Positions 1 to 7,194 of a stretch of 51,905 nucleotides of DNA are shown piece after piece. Below the pieces are notes generated by a model. The model saw only the letters and a list, made by a program, of their open reading frames with translations. It had not been told where the DNA came from and did no database searches. A program made the translations under genes and the position numbers. How positions within the stretch are numbered: position 1 is the stretch's first letter; each line of letters starts with the position of its first letter. Source of the DNA: Parachlamydiales bacterium (GTDB lineage: Bacteria; Chlamydiota; Chlamydiia; Chlamydiales; JAEMRK01); assembly GCA_016463375.1 (NCBI GenBank), contig JAEMRK010000007.1, positions 1-51,905 of the forward strand. Reading direction: 5' to 3'.

Positions 1-2
1 AT

Positions 3-683
3 TCATTTCAACAAGTTCCTCTTAGTGGTAATTCTTTTGTCGCATCTTTTTTAATGGCATTAGTAAACAATATCAAGCCTGAAAAATTAGTAGAAGAATT
101 AAACGATAGCCGAATTAAAGGTGAAGCAAGCATCTTTCAAAAAGAATTAAAAAGCTATAATGCTTCTTGTGAGAAGGCTCTTAGTGTAATAACTAAAATG
201 GCTAAGTCCGAAGACGGTAAAACTGATGTTAGAGTTCGTATAAATGATAATGAAGTACATGAAAAACTCAAAGAGATTAAAAATATTGAAATATTTTCCA
301 ACTGGTTAAAGAATAGACTAATTATGGAACTATTAATTGCTAGTTCCGTAAGACCTGAAAAGCGAGAAGATATATTTAATAATGTTTTTAAATCTATGAG
401 AAAATTTAATGAAAAAGTTCTTGGTAGAGATAGAACAGACAATATAACTAACGATTTTACAAATGCAATATTTAATACAAGCTATGAACTAAATACTGAG
501 CATATGCTGATTTTGGGACATAGTTTTAACCACCCAGTCACTATTTTTGACATTGATAAAACATCTTCAGATATAATTGAAGGTGAAACAAAATTAACAA
601 CTGCCAACCTCTTTATCATAAGAAATTCAAATCTTTTAGGAAATCCTAAATATGATGCATTGATAGCAACCAATCCTATTTGA
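3..683 (+). CDS. OTU-like cysteine protease-fold protein, catalytic residues apparently replaced (5'-truncated by window edge)
   Basis: The reading frame is open to the left edge, so only the last 226 residues are visible. An internal ATG lies at 54, but in-frame coding continues upstream of it. The visible start reads SGNSFVASF, which lines up with the OTU active-site block (D-G-N-C-x-x-R/x-x-x). The end reads KYDALI, which lines up with the OTU histidine block (H-Y-x-x-L), after a hydrophobic strand (ANLFIIRN) and a helix and strand (HMLILGHSFNHPVTIFDI) as in OTU domains. Under this alignment the catalytic Cys is Ser (codon 33-35) and the catalytic His is Lys (codon 648-650), so deubiquitinase activity would be lost. 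OTU proteins are common effectors in amoeba-associated chlamydiae. The fold assignment is my inference from short motifs; an unrelated effector is possible. Confidence 0.5.
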   Translation, partial: SFQQVPLSGNSFVASFLMALVNNIKPEKLVEELNDSRIKGEASIFQKELKSYNASCEKALSVITKMAKSEDGKTDVRVRINDNEVHEKLKEIKNIEIFSNWLKNRLIMELLIASSVRPEKREDIFNNVFKSMRKFNEKVLGRDRTDNITNDFTNAIFNTSYELNTEHMLILGHSFNHPVTIFDIDKTSSDIIEGETKLTTANLFIIRNSNLLGNPKYDALIATNPI

Positions 684-725
684 TAGAAAATTACAACACT
701 AAAACTAAGAGTTTAATATTAACAT

Positions 726-1088
726 TTAGTCTTTAATTTTAATGATGAAGTCTTCAACAGGACATCCATTTATCAGATGCTCTTGTATTATTCTTTCTAT
801 TACATCTTCTGTGCATGAGTGATACCAAATGCCTTCTGGATAAACGACGGCAATTGGTCCTTGATGGCATAGTCTTAAACAGTGTGTTTTACTTGGAAAA
901 ATTCCACCTTCATTTAAGAGATTAAGCTCGACAAGTCTTTTTTTTAGATAGTCCCAAGAGGCCAATCCGATGTCTTTTTGACAGCATTTTGGTTTTGTTT
1001 GATCGCAACATAAGAAGATGTGGCGTTTGATTTTACTTAAGCAAAGCTTTTGGGCTCTAGCTTGTGTGATTTCATCTATATTTTTCAT
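726..1088 (-). CDS. (2Fe-2S) ferredoxin domain protein, thioredoxin-like type
   Basis: The 120-residue protein has the cysteine layout of thioredoxin-fold [2Fe-2S] ferredoxins: a Cys pair in FLCCDQ, a second pair in KCCQ, then CLRLCHQGP followed by the typical VVYPEGIWY strand. Proteins of this family bind one 2Fe-2S cluster and shuttle electrons; the partner is not evident here. The ATG at 1086-1088 has no visible Shine-Dalgarno sequence. The gene is convergent with the truncated gene on its left (43-nt gap) and divergent from the alpha-CTD-like gene on its right. The family call is firm; the physiological role is unknown. Confidence 0.8.
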   Translation of the reverse strand: MKNIDEITQARAQKLCLSKIKRHIFLCCDQTKPKCCQKDIGLASWDYLKKRLVELNLLNEGGIFPSKTHCLRLCHQGPIAVVYPEGIWYHSCTEDVIERIIQEHLINGCPVEDFIIKIKD

Positions 1089-1166
1089 GCTACTAATTTA
1101 GCCGTTTACACTTTTTTAGGGCAAAGAGAATGCATTTTTTGCAAAAATGCATTATCAGGAAGATTA

Positions 1167-2342
1167 ATGTTGAACAGGTATATTATGTCCCTTGCAGATA
1201 AATTGAAAAATATTATTAAAGTCCAAGAAGAGACTAAATCGGGCTTGCCCGATTTAGTCAATGAACTTCAAGAACAGCATCGAGTTGATTATGGAGCTGG
1301 ATTTGAAGAAATATATGCTTGGGAAAAAATCGATGTTAAATCAATCCGGCGCATCAATGAAAATGTAGAAAAAGAAGAGGTGGTTACTAAAGTTGATTTG
1401 GCGATACCTCATTGTCCAATGTCAAAACCTATTGAAGACTCTATTTTCGATGACAGTTTGACATCTTCATTACACTTATTAGAGCCCATCCATGTATTAA
1501 ATTTAAGTGCATCTGCGTTGAAAGCATTAAATGAACATGGAAAATATACCATCAAAGATCTTTTGGATACAGACGATGGTGATTGGATCCACATGAAGGG
1601 GATGGGTCAGAGTCATATTGATGAAATCAAAACGAAACTTCGCGAAAAAATTGCCTCTCAAGAAATGAAACAAGACGGTATTGATGCTGTCAGTTTGCTT
1701 AAAGTTATTGTTGGTGATCAAGATCGAGTTAAACTAACAACGCTTTTGTCGAGCTATCATTTAACTGAGCTATTTCCATTAACAGTTCAAGAAAAGCCCC
1801 AATTTAGAAAGCTCAATACAAATGACAAAAAAAGATTAGCTAAAGAGGTGATTGCTAATTTGCAGATACCTATTAAGCAGCAGTTTTTTGATGAAGCCAT
1901 CAAACACTACTCAAATAATTGGTTACTGCCATGGTGCCATGAAAGAATGGGTCTTGTTAAACAAAAAGATATCGAATGGAGATGGCTAACATGCTGTTTA
2001 GATAAAAAAAATGATGAACAAATTTTTAAGTTTTTATCAGACGTTTATTTGGGTGGACAACCCGTATTTTGCAATATTTTGAAAAAAGTTGACGAGGAGA
2101 TATATTGTACGACAACAAAATTATTTAAAGATTATGAGGCTGTAATCGAAAAAGTTGAATCTTATTTTTATAATCGCAACTCCGAATATTCACTAAATGA
2201 GTTAATAATTTTTTGTGAAAAAGAGTGGGTTAGAAATTGGGATAATCTCCCTTTGAAGTGGGTAGAGAAGGTTTTAAGGGTATCTCCAAAATATTGCATT
2301 AGGAAAGATTATAGGGGAGAATTGATGATAAGTCTTGCTTGA
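1167..2342 (+). CDS. protein with RNA polymerase alpha C-terminal-like (helix-hairpin-helix) domain
   Basis: This 391-residue protein of unknown function carries, at about residues 105-162, a segment very like the RNA polymerase alpha C-terminal domain: hydrophobic helix (IHVLNLSASALKALNEHG), then YTIKDLL, then a turn KGMGQSHIDEIKTKL matching the alpha-CTD LGKKSLxEIK hairpin. No alpha N-terminal dimerisation domain is visible. The remaining ~230 residues are rich in Trp, Lys and Glu and match nothing I recognise. Start: ATG 1167 is preceded by AGGAAG at the right distance; ATG 1185 is the alternative, and an earlier ATG-like start at 1050 lies inside the divergent ferredoxin gene. A DNA- or transcription-complex-binding role is plausible but inferred. 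Confidence 0.7.
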   Translation: MLNRYIMSLADKLKNIIKVQEETKSGLPDLVNELQEQHRVDYGAGFEEIYAWEKIDVKSIRRINENVEKEEVVTKVDLAIPHCPMSKPIEDSIFDDSLTSSLHLLEPIHVLNLSASALKALNEHGKYTIKDLLDTDDGDWIHMKGMGQSHIDEIKTKLREKIASQEMKQDGIDAVSLLKVIVGDQDRVKLTTLLSSYHLTELFPLTVQEKPQFRKLNTNDKKRLAKEVIANLQIPIKQQFFDEAIKHYSNNWLLPWCHERMGLVKQKDIEWRWLTCCLDKKNDEQIFKFLSDVYLGGQPVFCNILKKVDEEIYCTTTKLFKDYEAVIEKVESYFYNRNSEYSLNELIIFCEKEWVRNWDNLPLKWVEKVLRVSPKYCIRKDYRGELMISLA

Positions 2343-2440
2343 TAAAATCATCGTCTGTTAACTTAACTATAAATAATCTTTGCAAATTCTTTAACGATTC
2401 TTAATAAATCATTAAAGATTTGAAGCAACTTGGAGAAAAG

Positions 2441-2884
2441 ATGTCAGAGCGTCCTATAAACATTGATTCAATGAACTCGATCGATTCAATTCAAGCACAC
2501 ATGCAAAATGCATCAATGTCGGGTCAATCACGTTATAGTGACCCTCTTTCGTCTAAAGTTGCGCATTTAAGCGATTCAGTTATTAAAGAGATTCCACAGC
2601 CTGCGACTAAAGAAGCTATGGCAGACCACCAAGTATCTCAACAAAATGGTGCTAATCAGCAAACTGCTGTTGCACAGCAATTTTTTCATGGCGCGCCGCA
2701 AAAACAGATGGCCCAAGAGTTTGTTAAGAATGAAAATTCTAAAGTGAGTATTAGCAATGAAACTCAGAGAAGTCGTAAAGGGTTCTTATTTGTTGAGGAA
2801 GCTGAGCTAGACGATCAAAAATCAGATAAAAAGTACGATGTATTAGATGATGAAGAAGAAAATAACGAAAGCTTAAATGACTGA
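2441..2884 (+). CDS. hypothetical polar, probably disordered protein with acidic tail
   Basis: I do not recognise this 147-residue protein. It is rich in Ser, Gln, Asn and Met, has no membrane segment or Cys, and ends in a run of Asp and Glu with few other residues (about residues 120-147). The composition suggests intrinsic disorder. The start at 2441 is chosen for the GGAG motif about 6 nt upstream; an in-frame upstream start at 2420 is less likely. It lies about 100 nt before another small protein with an acidic tail, on the same strand. Ser/Gln/Asn-rich, disordered small proteins are often secreted substrates or chaperone partners in chlamydiae, but nothing here proves that. Confidence 0.6.
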   Translation: MSERPINIDSMNSIDSIQAHMQNASMSGQSRYSDPLSSKVAHLSDSVIKEIPQPATKEAMADHQVSQQNGANQQTAVAQQFFHGAPQKQMAQEFVKNENSKVSISNETQRSRKGFLFVEEAELDDQKSDKKYDVLDDEEENNESLND

Positions 2885-2915
2885 ATTGTATACACTTGTA
2901 ATTTTAAATATTTAA

Positions 2916-2947
2916 CTAATCTTAAATTTATCTTTATCTAATCTTAA
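2916..2947 (+). promoter_or_regulatory. 10-bp direct repeat upstream of small acidic-tail gene
   Basis: CTAATCTTAA occurs at 2916-2925 and again at 2938-2947, start-to-start 22 bp, or about two helical turns, in the 103-nt gap before the gene at 2988. A TG-preceded AT-rich box (TGCATAATAA, 2957-2966) follows and could be an extended -10. The arrangement looks like tandem binding sites on one DNA face. The region is very AT-rich, so chance similarity is possible. Confidence 0.3.
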
Positions 2948-2987
2948 TCAAATAAGTGCATAATAAACCTTAAATAAAGGAAATATT

Positions 2988-3422
2988 ATGCATATAAATG
3001 GTGTGCCAAGATCCCCATATGGTGGACCTCAAGCTGAAATAAATTCTTCTATAAAAAGTGTTAAATCTGAGCCTTTGATGGCTTCTTTAAACTTTTTACA
3101 AGGAGTTGTTTATCAGCAAGCGGCTTCTGTTTTAACACATCTGTTAAAAAATGCTCTAACGATGCCGCCAGCAGTTTTTCAAAGGCAAATGGATCAAATT
3201 CGTCAGCAAGTTTTCCAAAATACCTATTTTCGTGAGCAATCACAGATTATCTTTTCAAGATCTTACAAGACAGAGGGTGTTTTAGGATTAGACCCAAAAA
3301 TTCAAGCTAAGTTCTTATATGTTGAGGGTGCTCACTCAAGTGATCCAGACGATCGAAGACATAAACAAAAGCCCTCTGAAGAAGACGAAGAGGGCTTAGA
3401 TTCTGATGAAGATAAAGCTTAA
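2988..3422 (+). CDS. hypothetical helical protein with acidic tail
   Basis: The protein has 144 residues and I recognise no family. The first ~30 residues are Pro/Gly/Ser-rich and look unstructured. Residues ~30-90 form a likely helical, Gln-rich core (LNFLQGVVYQQAASVLTHLL, then FQRQMDQIRQQVFQ). The end is strongly acidic (EEDEEGLDSDEDKA). A clear AAAGGAAA precedes the ATG. The stop codon overlaps the stop of the convergent TPR-type gene by 4 nt, and the last coding part contains a hairpin that may terminate that neighbour's transcript. An adjacent, similarly small acidic-tail gene on the same strand suggests a joint function, but they are not obviously homologous. Confidence 0.65.
   Translation: MHINGVPRSPYGGPQAEINSSIKSVKSEPLMASLNFLQGVVYQQAASVLTHLLKNALTMPPAVFQRQMDQIRQQVFQNTYFREQSQIIFSRSYKTEGVLGLDPKIQAKFLYVEGAHSSDPDDRRHKQKPSEEDEEGLDSDEDKA
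3362..3397 (-). terminator. rho-independent terminator-like hairpin for the TPR-type gene, inside the opposing coding sequence
   Basis: Arms at 3369-3377 and 3389-3397 are perfectly complementary over 9 bp (five G-C pairs) with an 11-nt loop. Read on the minus strand, the stem is followed by TTTTGTTT, a U-rich tail, about 22 nt after the stop codon of the minus-strand TPR-type gene. The whole element lies inside the acidic-tail coding region of the convergent plus-strand gene. Confidence 0.55.
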
Positions 3423-4321
3423 TGTTGGTCGTTTTCTTCGTTATCAATGTGTGTAATTAAACTCTGTATTCTTCCTTCTTCGACTTTAGCATGTAATTTT
3501 TGAGCGACTTGCTGTGCATGCAATGCAATAGATGTTGCATTTTCACGATTACCCATAGCTAATGCAATCTGAGCTTGTAGAAATTCACCTTGTAGTCGTG
3601 TACGGTTACGAGAGACGGTTGGCATCACTTTTGATAGGTAACTTTGTGCTTTATCAATTTTACCTTCTTGTAGAGATAATTTAGCTAAACGAATCGTTGT
3701 GCGTTGGCAGTAATCTTGCATCGCGTACTTTTCATAAATGTGTTTAGCTGCTTTTAATGCCGTTTTTGCCGTTTGAGCATTACCCTCAAATTTGTCTTCT
3801 GCTTCAACAGCTCCTAAACTATAAAGGGCTTTGGCTTTTAAAATTTCTTCTTCTTTTTGACGCCCTTCACAGTTAACGAGGGCATTAACGGCATAGACTT
3901 TAGCGGCTTTATACAAAGAGCGTTGTTTATTTTGGTCGCTTTCTTGACCAGCATAGGCTCTTAAAGCATACGATGTTAAGTAGAGGCTTTTGACTTTACC
4001 GCGGTTATCATCTAAACTATTAGCTAGCTCAAAACTTTTTTGAGCCATTTCTAGAGCTTGGGTGTAATCACCAAGACAGTAATAGGCTAAAGACATTTGC
4101 TGCCTAATACGCATTTCCTCATTACAGAGCTCAAATTGGGAGCAAGTGCTTATAGCTTTTAGGCCCTCTTCTACAATGTTAGCCCAATTTTCATGGGTTT
4201 TCCATTCATTGACATCGTGGAAGTATGTTTGCACGATAAGTTCATCAGATGGCTGAATCATTGGAGTTGTAACAATCGGAGCAAAAAGCAATGTTAAACA
4301 CACATGAGGTATAAAATGCAT
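3419..4321 (-). CDS. TPR-like helical repeat protein, probably exported
   Basis: The 300-residue protein begins with a short hydrophobic stretch (residues ~4-20) that could be a signal peptide or anchor, although it lacks a strong positive N-region. The rest consists of paired helices typical of tetratricopeptide repeats, for example LAYYCLGDYTQALEMAQKS (about residues 84-102) and later helix pairs spaced 34-45 residues apart. TPR proteins act as protein-binding scaffolds; no partner is evident. The start codon is preceded by a perfect 12-bp palindrome (4325-4336) that contains the AGAGG ribosome-binding motif. It is divergent from mdh and convergent with the small gene at 2988-3422. Confidence 0.7.
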   Translation of the reverse strand: MHFIPHVCLTLLFAPIVTTPMIQPSDELIVQTYFHDVNEWKTHENWANIVEEGLKAISTCSQFELCNEEMRIRQQMSLAYYCLGDYTQALEMAQKSFELANSLDDNRGKVKSLYLTSYALRAYAGQESDQNKQRSLYKAAKVYAVNALVNCEGRQKEEEILKAKALYSLGAVEAEDKFEGNAQTAKTALKAAKHIYEKYAMQDYCQRTTIRLAKLSLQEGKIDKAQSYLSKVMPTVSRNRTRLQGEFLQAQIALAMGNRENATSIALHAQQVAQKLHAKVEEGRIQSLITHIDNEENDQH

Positions 4322-4402
4322 TGGAAGAGGCCTCTTAAACAGTGGTTAAAAATAATAGACAATTTATAAAAAACAATATCATGAAAAGTTTTTTTTTACA
4401 TC

Positions 4403-4459
4403 TTGCGAAATATCCAATATGTTAATAAATTGGATTCTTTTGCATTTAAATGATTGGAT
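4403..4459 (+). promoter_or_regulatory. mdh promoter with operator-like half-sites
   Basis: A -35-like TTGCGA (4403-4408) and -10-like TAAATT (4426-4431) are 17 bp apart, placing the start of transcription about 28 nt before the mdh ATG. ATCCAAT at 4412-4418 is mirrored by ATTGGAT at 4429-4435, overlapping the -10, and ATTGGAT recurs at 4453-4459. These three copies of one 7-bp motif could be repressor half-sites. No regulator can be named. Confidence 0.4.
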
Positions 4460-4465
4460 ACTACT

Positions 4466-5473
4466 ATGAAAGCGACTAAGCGTATTGCAGTTACAGGAGG
4501 GGCTGGGCAAATTGCCTATAACCTTTTATTTCGAATTGCCAGTGGTGAAATTTACGGTAAAGACACACCGATCAGCCTTCATATTTTAGAAATTCCTGAG
4601 GTCCTTTGTGCATTAAAAGGTGTGCAAATGGAACTAGAAGACAGTGTTTTTCCATTATTGCAAGAAGTTATTATTGGATCGAATCCTAAAGAAGTCTTTA
4701 AAGATGTTGATTTAGTTTTATTGGTTGGTTCAAAGCCAAGGTCTCAAGGCATGGACCGCAAAGACTTGCTTAAAGAAAATGCACATATTTTCGTTGAGCA
4801 GGGCCGTGCTTTAGATGAAGTTGCTTCAAGAAATGTTAAAGTCTTGGTGGTTGGCAATCCTTGTAATACAAACTGTTGGATTGCAATGCACAATGCGCCG
4901 AGCATACCTCGTCAAAATTTCCACGCACTAACTAGATTAGATCAAAACCGTGCCATCGCTCAACTTGCTCATTTTGTCAAAGTGCCAGTTAATGCAATTG
5001 ATCGCATGACAATTTGGGGTAATCACTCTAATACTCAAGTGCCAGATGCCTATCATGCGAAAATTTTTGGAAAAGACTTATCTGAATACGTTCAAAATAA
5101 ACAATGGCTTGAAGATGAGTTTATTAAAAAGGTACAGTTAAGAGGTGGTGAAGTTATTGCAGCTCGGGGCAAATCATCAGCTGCATCAGCTGCTACAGCA
5201 GTCATCGATGCTGCTAAAGATTTGGTGAATCCGACTGCTCAAAACTCTTGGTATTCATCAGGATGTGTTAGCGACAGTAACCCGTATGGAATTTCAGAAA
5301 ATCTGATCTTCTCCTTTCCTTGCCGTACTAAAGAAGACGGTGAAGTTGAAGTTGTTCCAGGACTTGATTGGGATCCCATGTTAAAACCTAAAATTCAAGA
5401 GACTGAAAATGAATTGATCCAAGAAAGAGAAGATGTAATGGAGTATTTGCGTCAATGCGCTAGTAATGTATAG
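4466..5473 (+). CDS. mdh: malate dehydrogenase
   Basis: This 335-residue NAD-dependent enzyme interconverts malate and oxaloacetate in the TCA cycle. The N-terminal Rossmann glycine motif is [10 protein letters not shown] (residues 11-20). Substrate-binding arginines are visible at about 92, 98 and 157, and the catalytic His is at about 187 in [12 protein letters not shown]. The insertion [10 protein letters not shown] after the nucleotide motif marks the cytosolic-type MDH family that chlamydiae carry. The ATG at 4466 is preferred; a TTG at 4454 is also in frame. A promoter with dyad motifs lies just upstream, and a membrane protein gene follows after 27 nt. Confidence 0.96.
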   Translation: MKATKRIAVTGGAGQIAYNLLFRIASGEIYGKDTPISLHILEIPEVLCALKGVQMELEDSVFPLLQEVIIGSNPKEVFKDVDLVLLVGSKPRSQGMDRKDLLKENAHIFVEQGRALDEVASRNVKVLVVGNPCNTNCWIAMHNAPSIPRQNFHALTRLDQNRAIAQLAHFVKVPVNAIDRMTIWGNHSNTQVPDAYHAKIFGKDLSEYVQNKQWLEDEFIKKVQLRGGEVIAARGKSSAASAATAVIDAAKDLVNPTAQNSWYSSGCVSDSNPYGISENLIFSFPCRTKEDGEVEVVPGLDWDPMLKPKIQETENELIQEREDVMEYLRQCASNV

Positions 5474-5500
5474 TACATTGCAAAATATTGAGGTTCATCC

Positions 5501-6325
5501 ATGAATATTAATGAAATTGAGAATTTATTTAACAGAGCGCTTAAACATACTTTTACAAAGCGTAAATTGTTGTTTGCATTTTGCGTGTTAGCTTTGTGTG
5601 GCATCCTTGTGGTTTTTTGCCGAGGACTAGCTATTGATGCGGGGTCTTGGATTTCATTAAGTTTAACGTTTTTACCCATATTTTTATGCTCTGCACTTTT
5701 ACTATCTACTGGCATCGTTTTAATTCGTATATATCATGACGATGTTAAGCGTCGTAAAAAAACTATTGCTAAAGTGATAAGTGAGTCTTGGGATTTAATG
5801 ATCGGCACTTCTTATTTGTGCGTGCCCATCATTTTATGTTACTTAATGCTTTGGATTATCCAAGGTGTCTTTTTGCTTCTTAAAGAAATTCCTGCTGCTG
5901 GAAATGTAATTAGTATTATTTTCTCATTTGGTCCTTTTTTACTCATACTCGGATCTATCTTACTATGCATTTTAGTATTAGTTATTCTTTTTTCCGTCAC
6001 GCCATTAGTTGCTTTGCGAAGTGTCAGTCGCATGAAGCTATTGCAATACATTATTAAAAAATGGCAGGGCAATCCTTTTACTAATTCTCTTTTACTTTTC
6101 TTGAGTTTAACACCAGCTATCATAGTTACTGGAATATTAATTTTAGCAGCATGGATGACAGATATTAATTATCTTCAGACAGAGGGTGCATTATATACTG
6201 TGATGCAATGGTTTTTTATGATGTTACCGTTTGTTGCAGTACTTTCGCCAACGGTAGTATTTTTCTTTAATTTTTCTGCCGAATCACATGTACTCATGCA
6301 AAAACGCAATAACAATAATATTTAA
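5501..6325 (+). CDS. hypothetical multi-spanning inner-membrane protein
   Basis: The 274-residue protein has about six strongly hydrophobic segments, near residues 22-42, 48-72, 100-125, 138-165, 194-218 and 230-258, with a basic loop (HDDVKRRKK, ~82-90) between the second and third. I recognise no family motif; it could be a chlamydial integral membrane protein of unknown function or a weak transporter relative. A GAGG motif precedes the ATG by about 8 nt. It follows mdh closely, so co-transcription is possible, and a strong separate promoter begins just after it. Confidence 0.7.
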   Translation: MNINEIENLFNRALKHTFTKRKLLFAFCVLALCGILVVFCRGLAIDAGSWISLSLTFLPIFLCSALLLSTGIVLIRIYHDDVKRRKKTIAKVISESWDLMIGTSYLCVPIILCYLMLWIIQGVFLLLKEIPAAGNVISIIFSFGPFLLILGSILLCILVLVILFSVTPLVALRSVSRMKLLQYIIKKWQGNPFTNSLLLFLSLTPAIIVTGILILAAWMTDINYLQTEGALYTVMQWFFMMLPFVAVLSPTVVFFFNFSAESHVLMQKRNNNNI

Positions 6326-6362
6326 TTTTAATTACTGCATTTAAGCTCAATTTGCATCTGCC

Positions 6363-6391
6363 TTGATGGTTAAGCAAAATTAGAGTATAAT
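6363..6391 (+). promoter_or_regulatory. consensus sigma-66/sigma-70-type promoter, near-leaderless
   Basis: TTGATG (6363-6368) and a perfect TATAAT (6386-6391) are separated by exactly 17 bp. The start codon of the next gene is at 6400, only 8 nt after the -10 box, where transcription would normally begin around 6397-6399. The mRNA would therefore have almost no 5' leader and no Shine-Dalgarno sequence. Confidence 0.65.
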
Positions 6392-6399
6392 ATGTATCT

Positions 6400-7194
6400 A
6401 TGTCACACTCAAATGGTCAATTTACTCTTTTGGGAACAGGTGCTTCTGCAGCTGTTCCAGTCATTGGCTGTCAATGCGCAGTCTGTCAGTCTTCGTCTTC
6501 ATACAACAAGCGGATGCGGACAGCAGGTCTTTTAAAAATTAATGATAAAAATATTTTAATTGATGTTGGACCGGATTTTCATGCTCAAGCTATGCGTTTT
6601 GGTATAACGAACATTGATGGTCTGTTAATCACTCACACTCATTTTGATCATGTGGCTGGAATTGATGAGATGCGCATTTTTTCGATTCGATCGAAAAAAG
6701 AACTACCTTGTTTGTGTTCTGTTGCTACGGCTTATGAGTTAAAAAAACGTTATGACTATTTATTTCGCACCCATGGTGCGAACTTAACAGCTAAGCTCTC
6801 TTTACAGCTTACGGGTGATATAAGAGGTCGCACAGAATTTTTAGGGATACCTATTCAATATATGACCTATTTACAAGGACGCATGCAAGTATTGGGTTTT
6901 CGTTTTGGGGATTTTGCTTACATCACGGATATATTTGATTATCCCGAAAGTATTTTTGAAGATCTAAAAGGTGTAAAAACGCTTGTCTTAAGCGCGCTGA
7001 GGTATACTCCATGCCATGTCCATTTAACTGTTGACGATGCAGTAATTTTTGCTCAAAAAGTTGGAGCAAAAAAAACATGGCTTACTCATTTATCTCATGA
7101 ATTAGATCACGATAAAACCAATAGTCAGTTGCCTAGTAGCGTGCAGTTGGGATATGATGGTCTGACAATTGATTTCCAAGGTTTCAAATGTTAG
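6400..7194 (+). CDS. metallo-beta-lactamase-fold hydrolase, PhnP-like
   Basis: The 264-residue protein carries the signature THTHFDH at residues 78-84, which binds the two active-site metals, with a preceding DVGPDF motif (~55-60). An N-terminal C-x-C-x-x-C group (Cys24, 26, 29) matches the structural zinc site known in PhnP phosphodiesterases. LSHELDH near the end supplies a further His ligand. E. coli PhnP cleaves cyclic ribose phosphates, but no other phn genes are present here, so the substrate is unknown. The stop overlaps the hflX start by 7 nt, giving a phnP-like-hflX-radC unit. The start must be at 6400 because the conserved LGTGASAAVP strand begins at residue 10. Confidence 0.88.
   Translation: MSHSNGQFTLLGTGASAAVPVIGCQCAVCQSSSSYNKRMRTAGLLKINDKNILIDVGPDFHAQAMRFGITNIDGLLITHTHFDHVAGIDEMRIFSIRSKKELPCLCSVATAYELKKRYDYLFRTHGANLTAKLSLQLTGDIRGRTEFLGIPIQYMTYLQGRMQVLGFRFGDFAYITDIFDYPESIFEDLKGVKTLVLSALRYTPCHVHLTVDDAVIFAQKVGAKKTWLTHLSHELDHDKTNSQLPSSVQLGYDGLTIDFQGFKC

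Noticed and set aside
1050-1166. Longer form of the alpha-CTD-like protein starting at 1050
   Set aside because: The extension overlaps the 5' end of the divergent ferredoxin gene and contains no conserved features; ATG 1167 has AGGAAG upstream.
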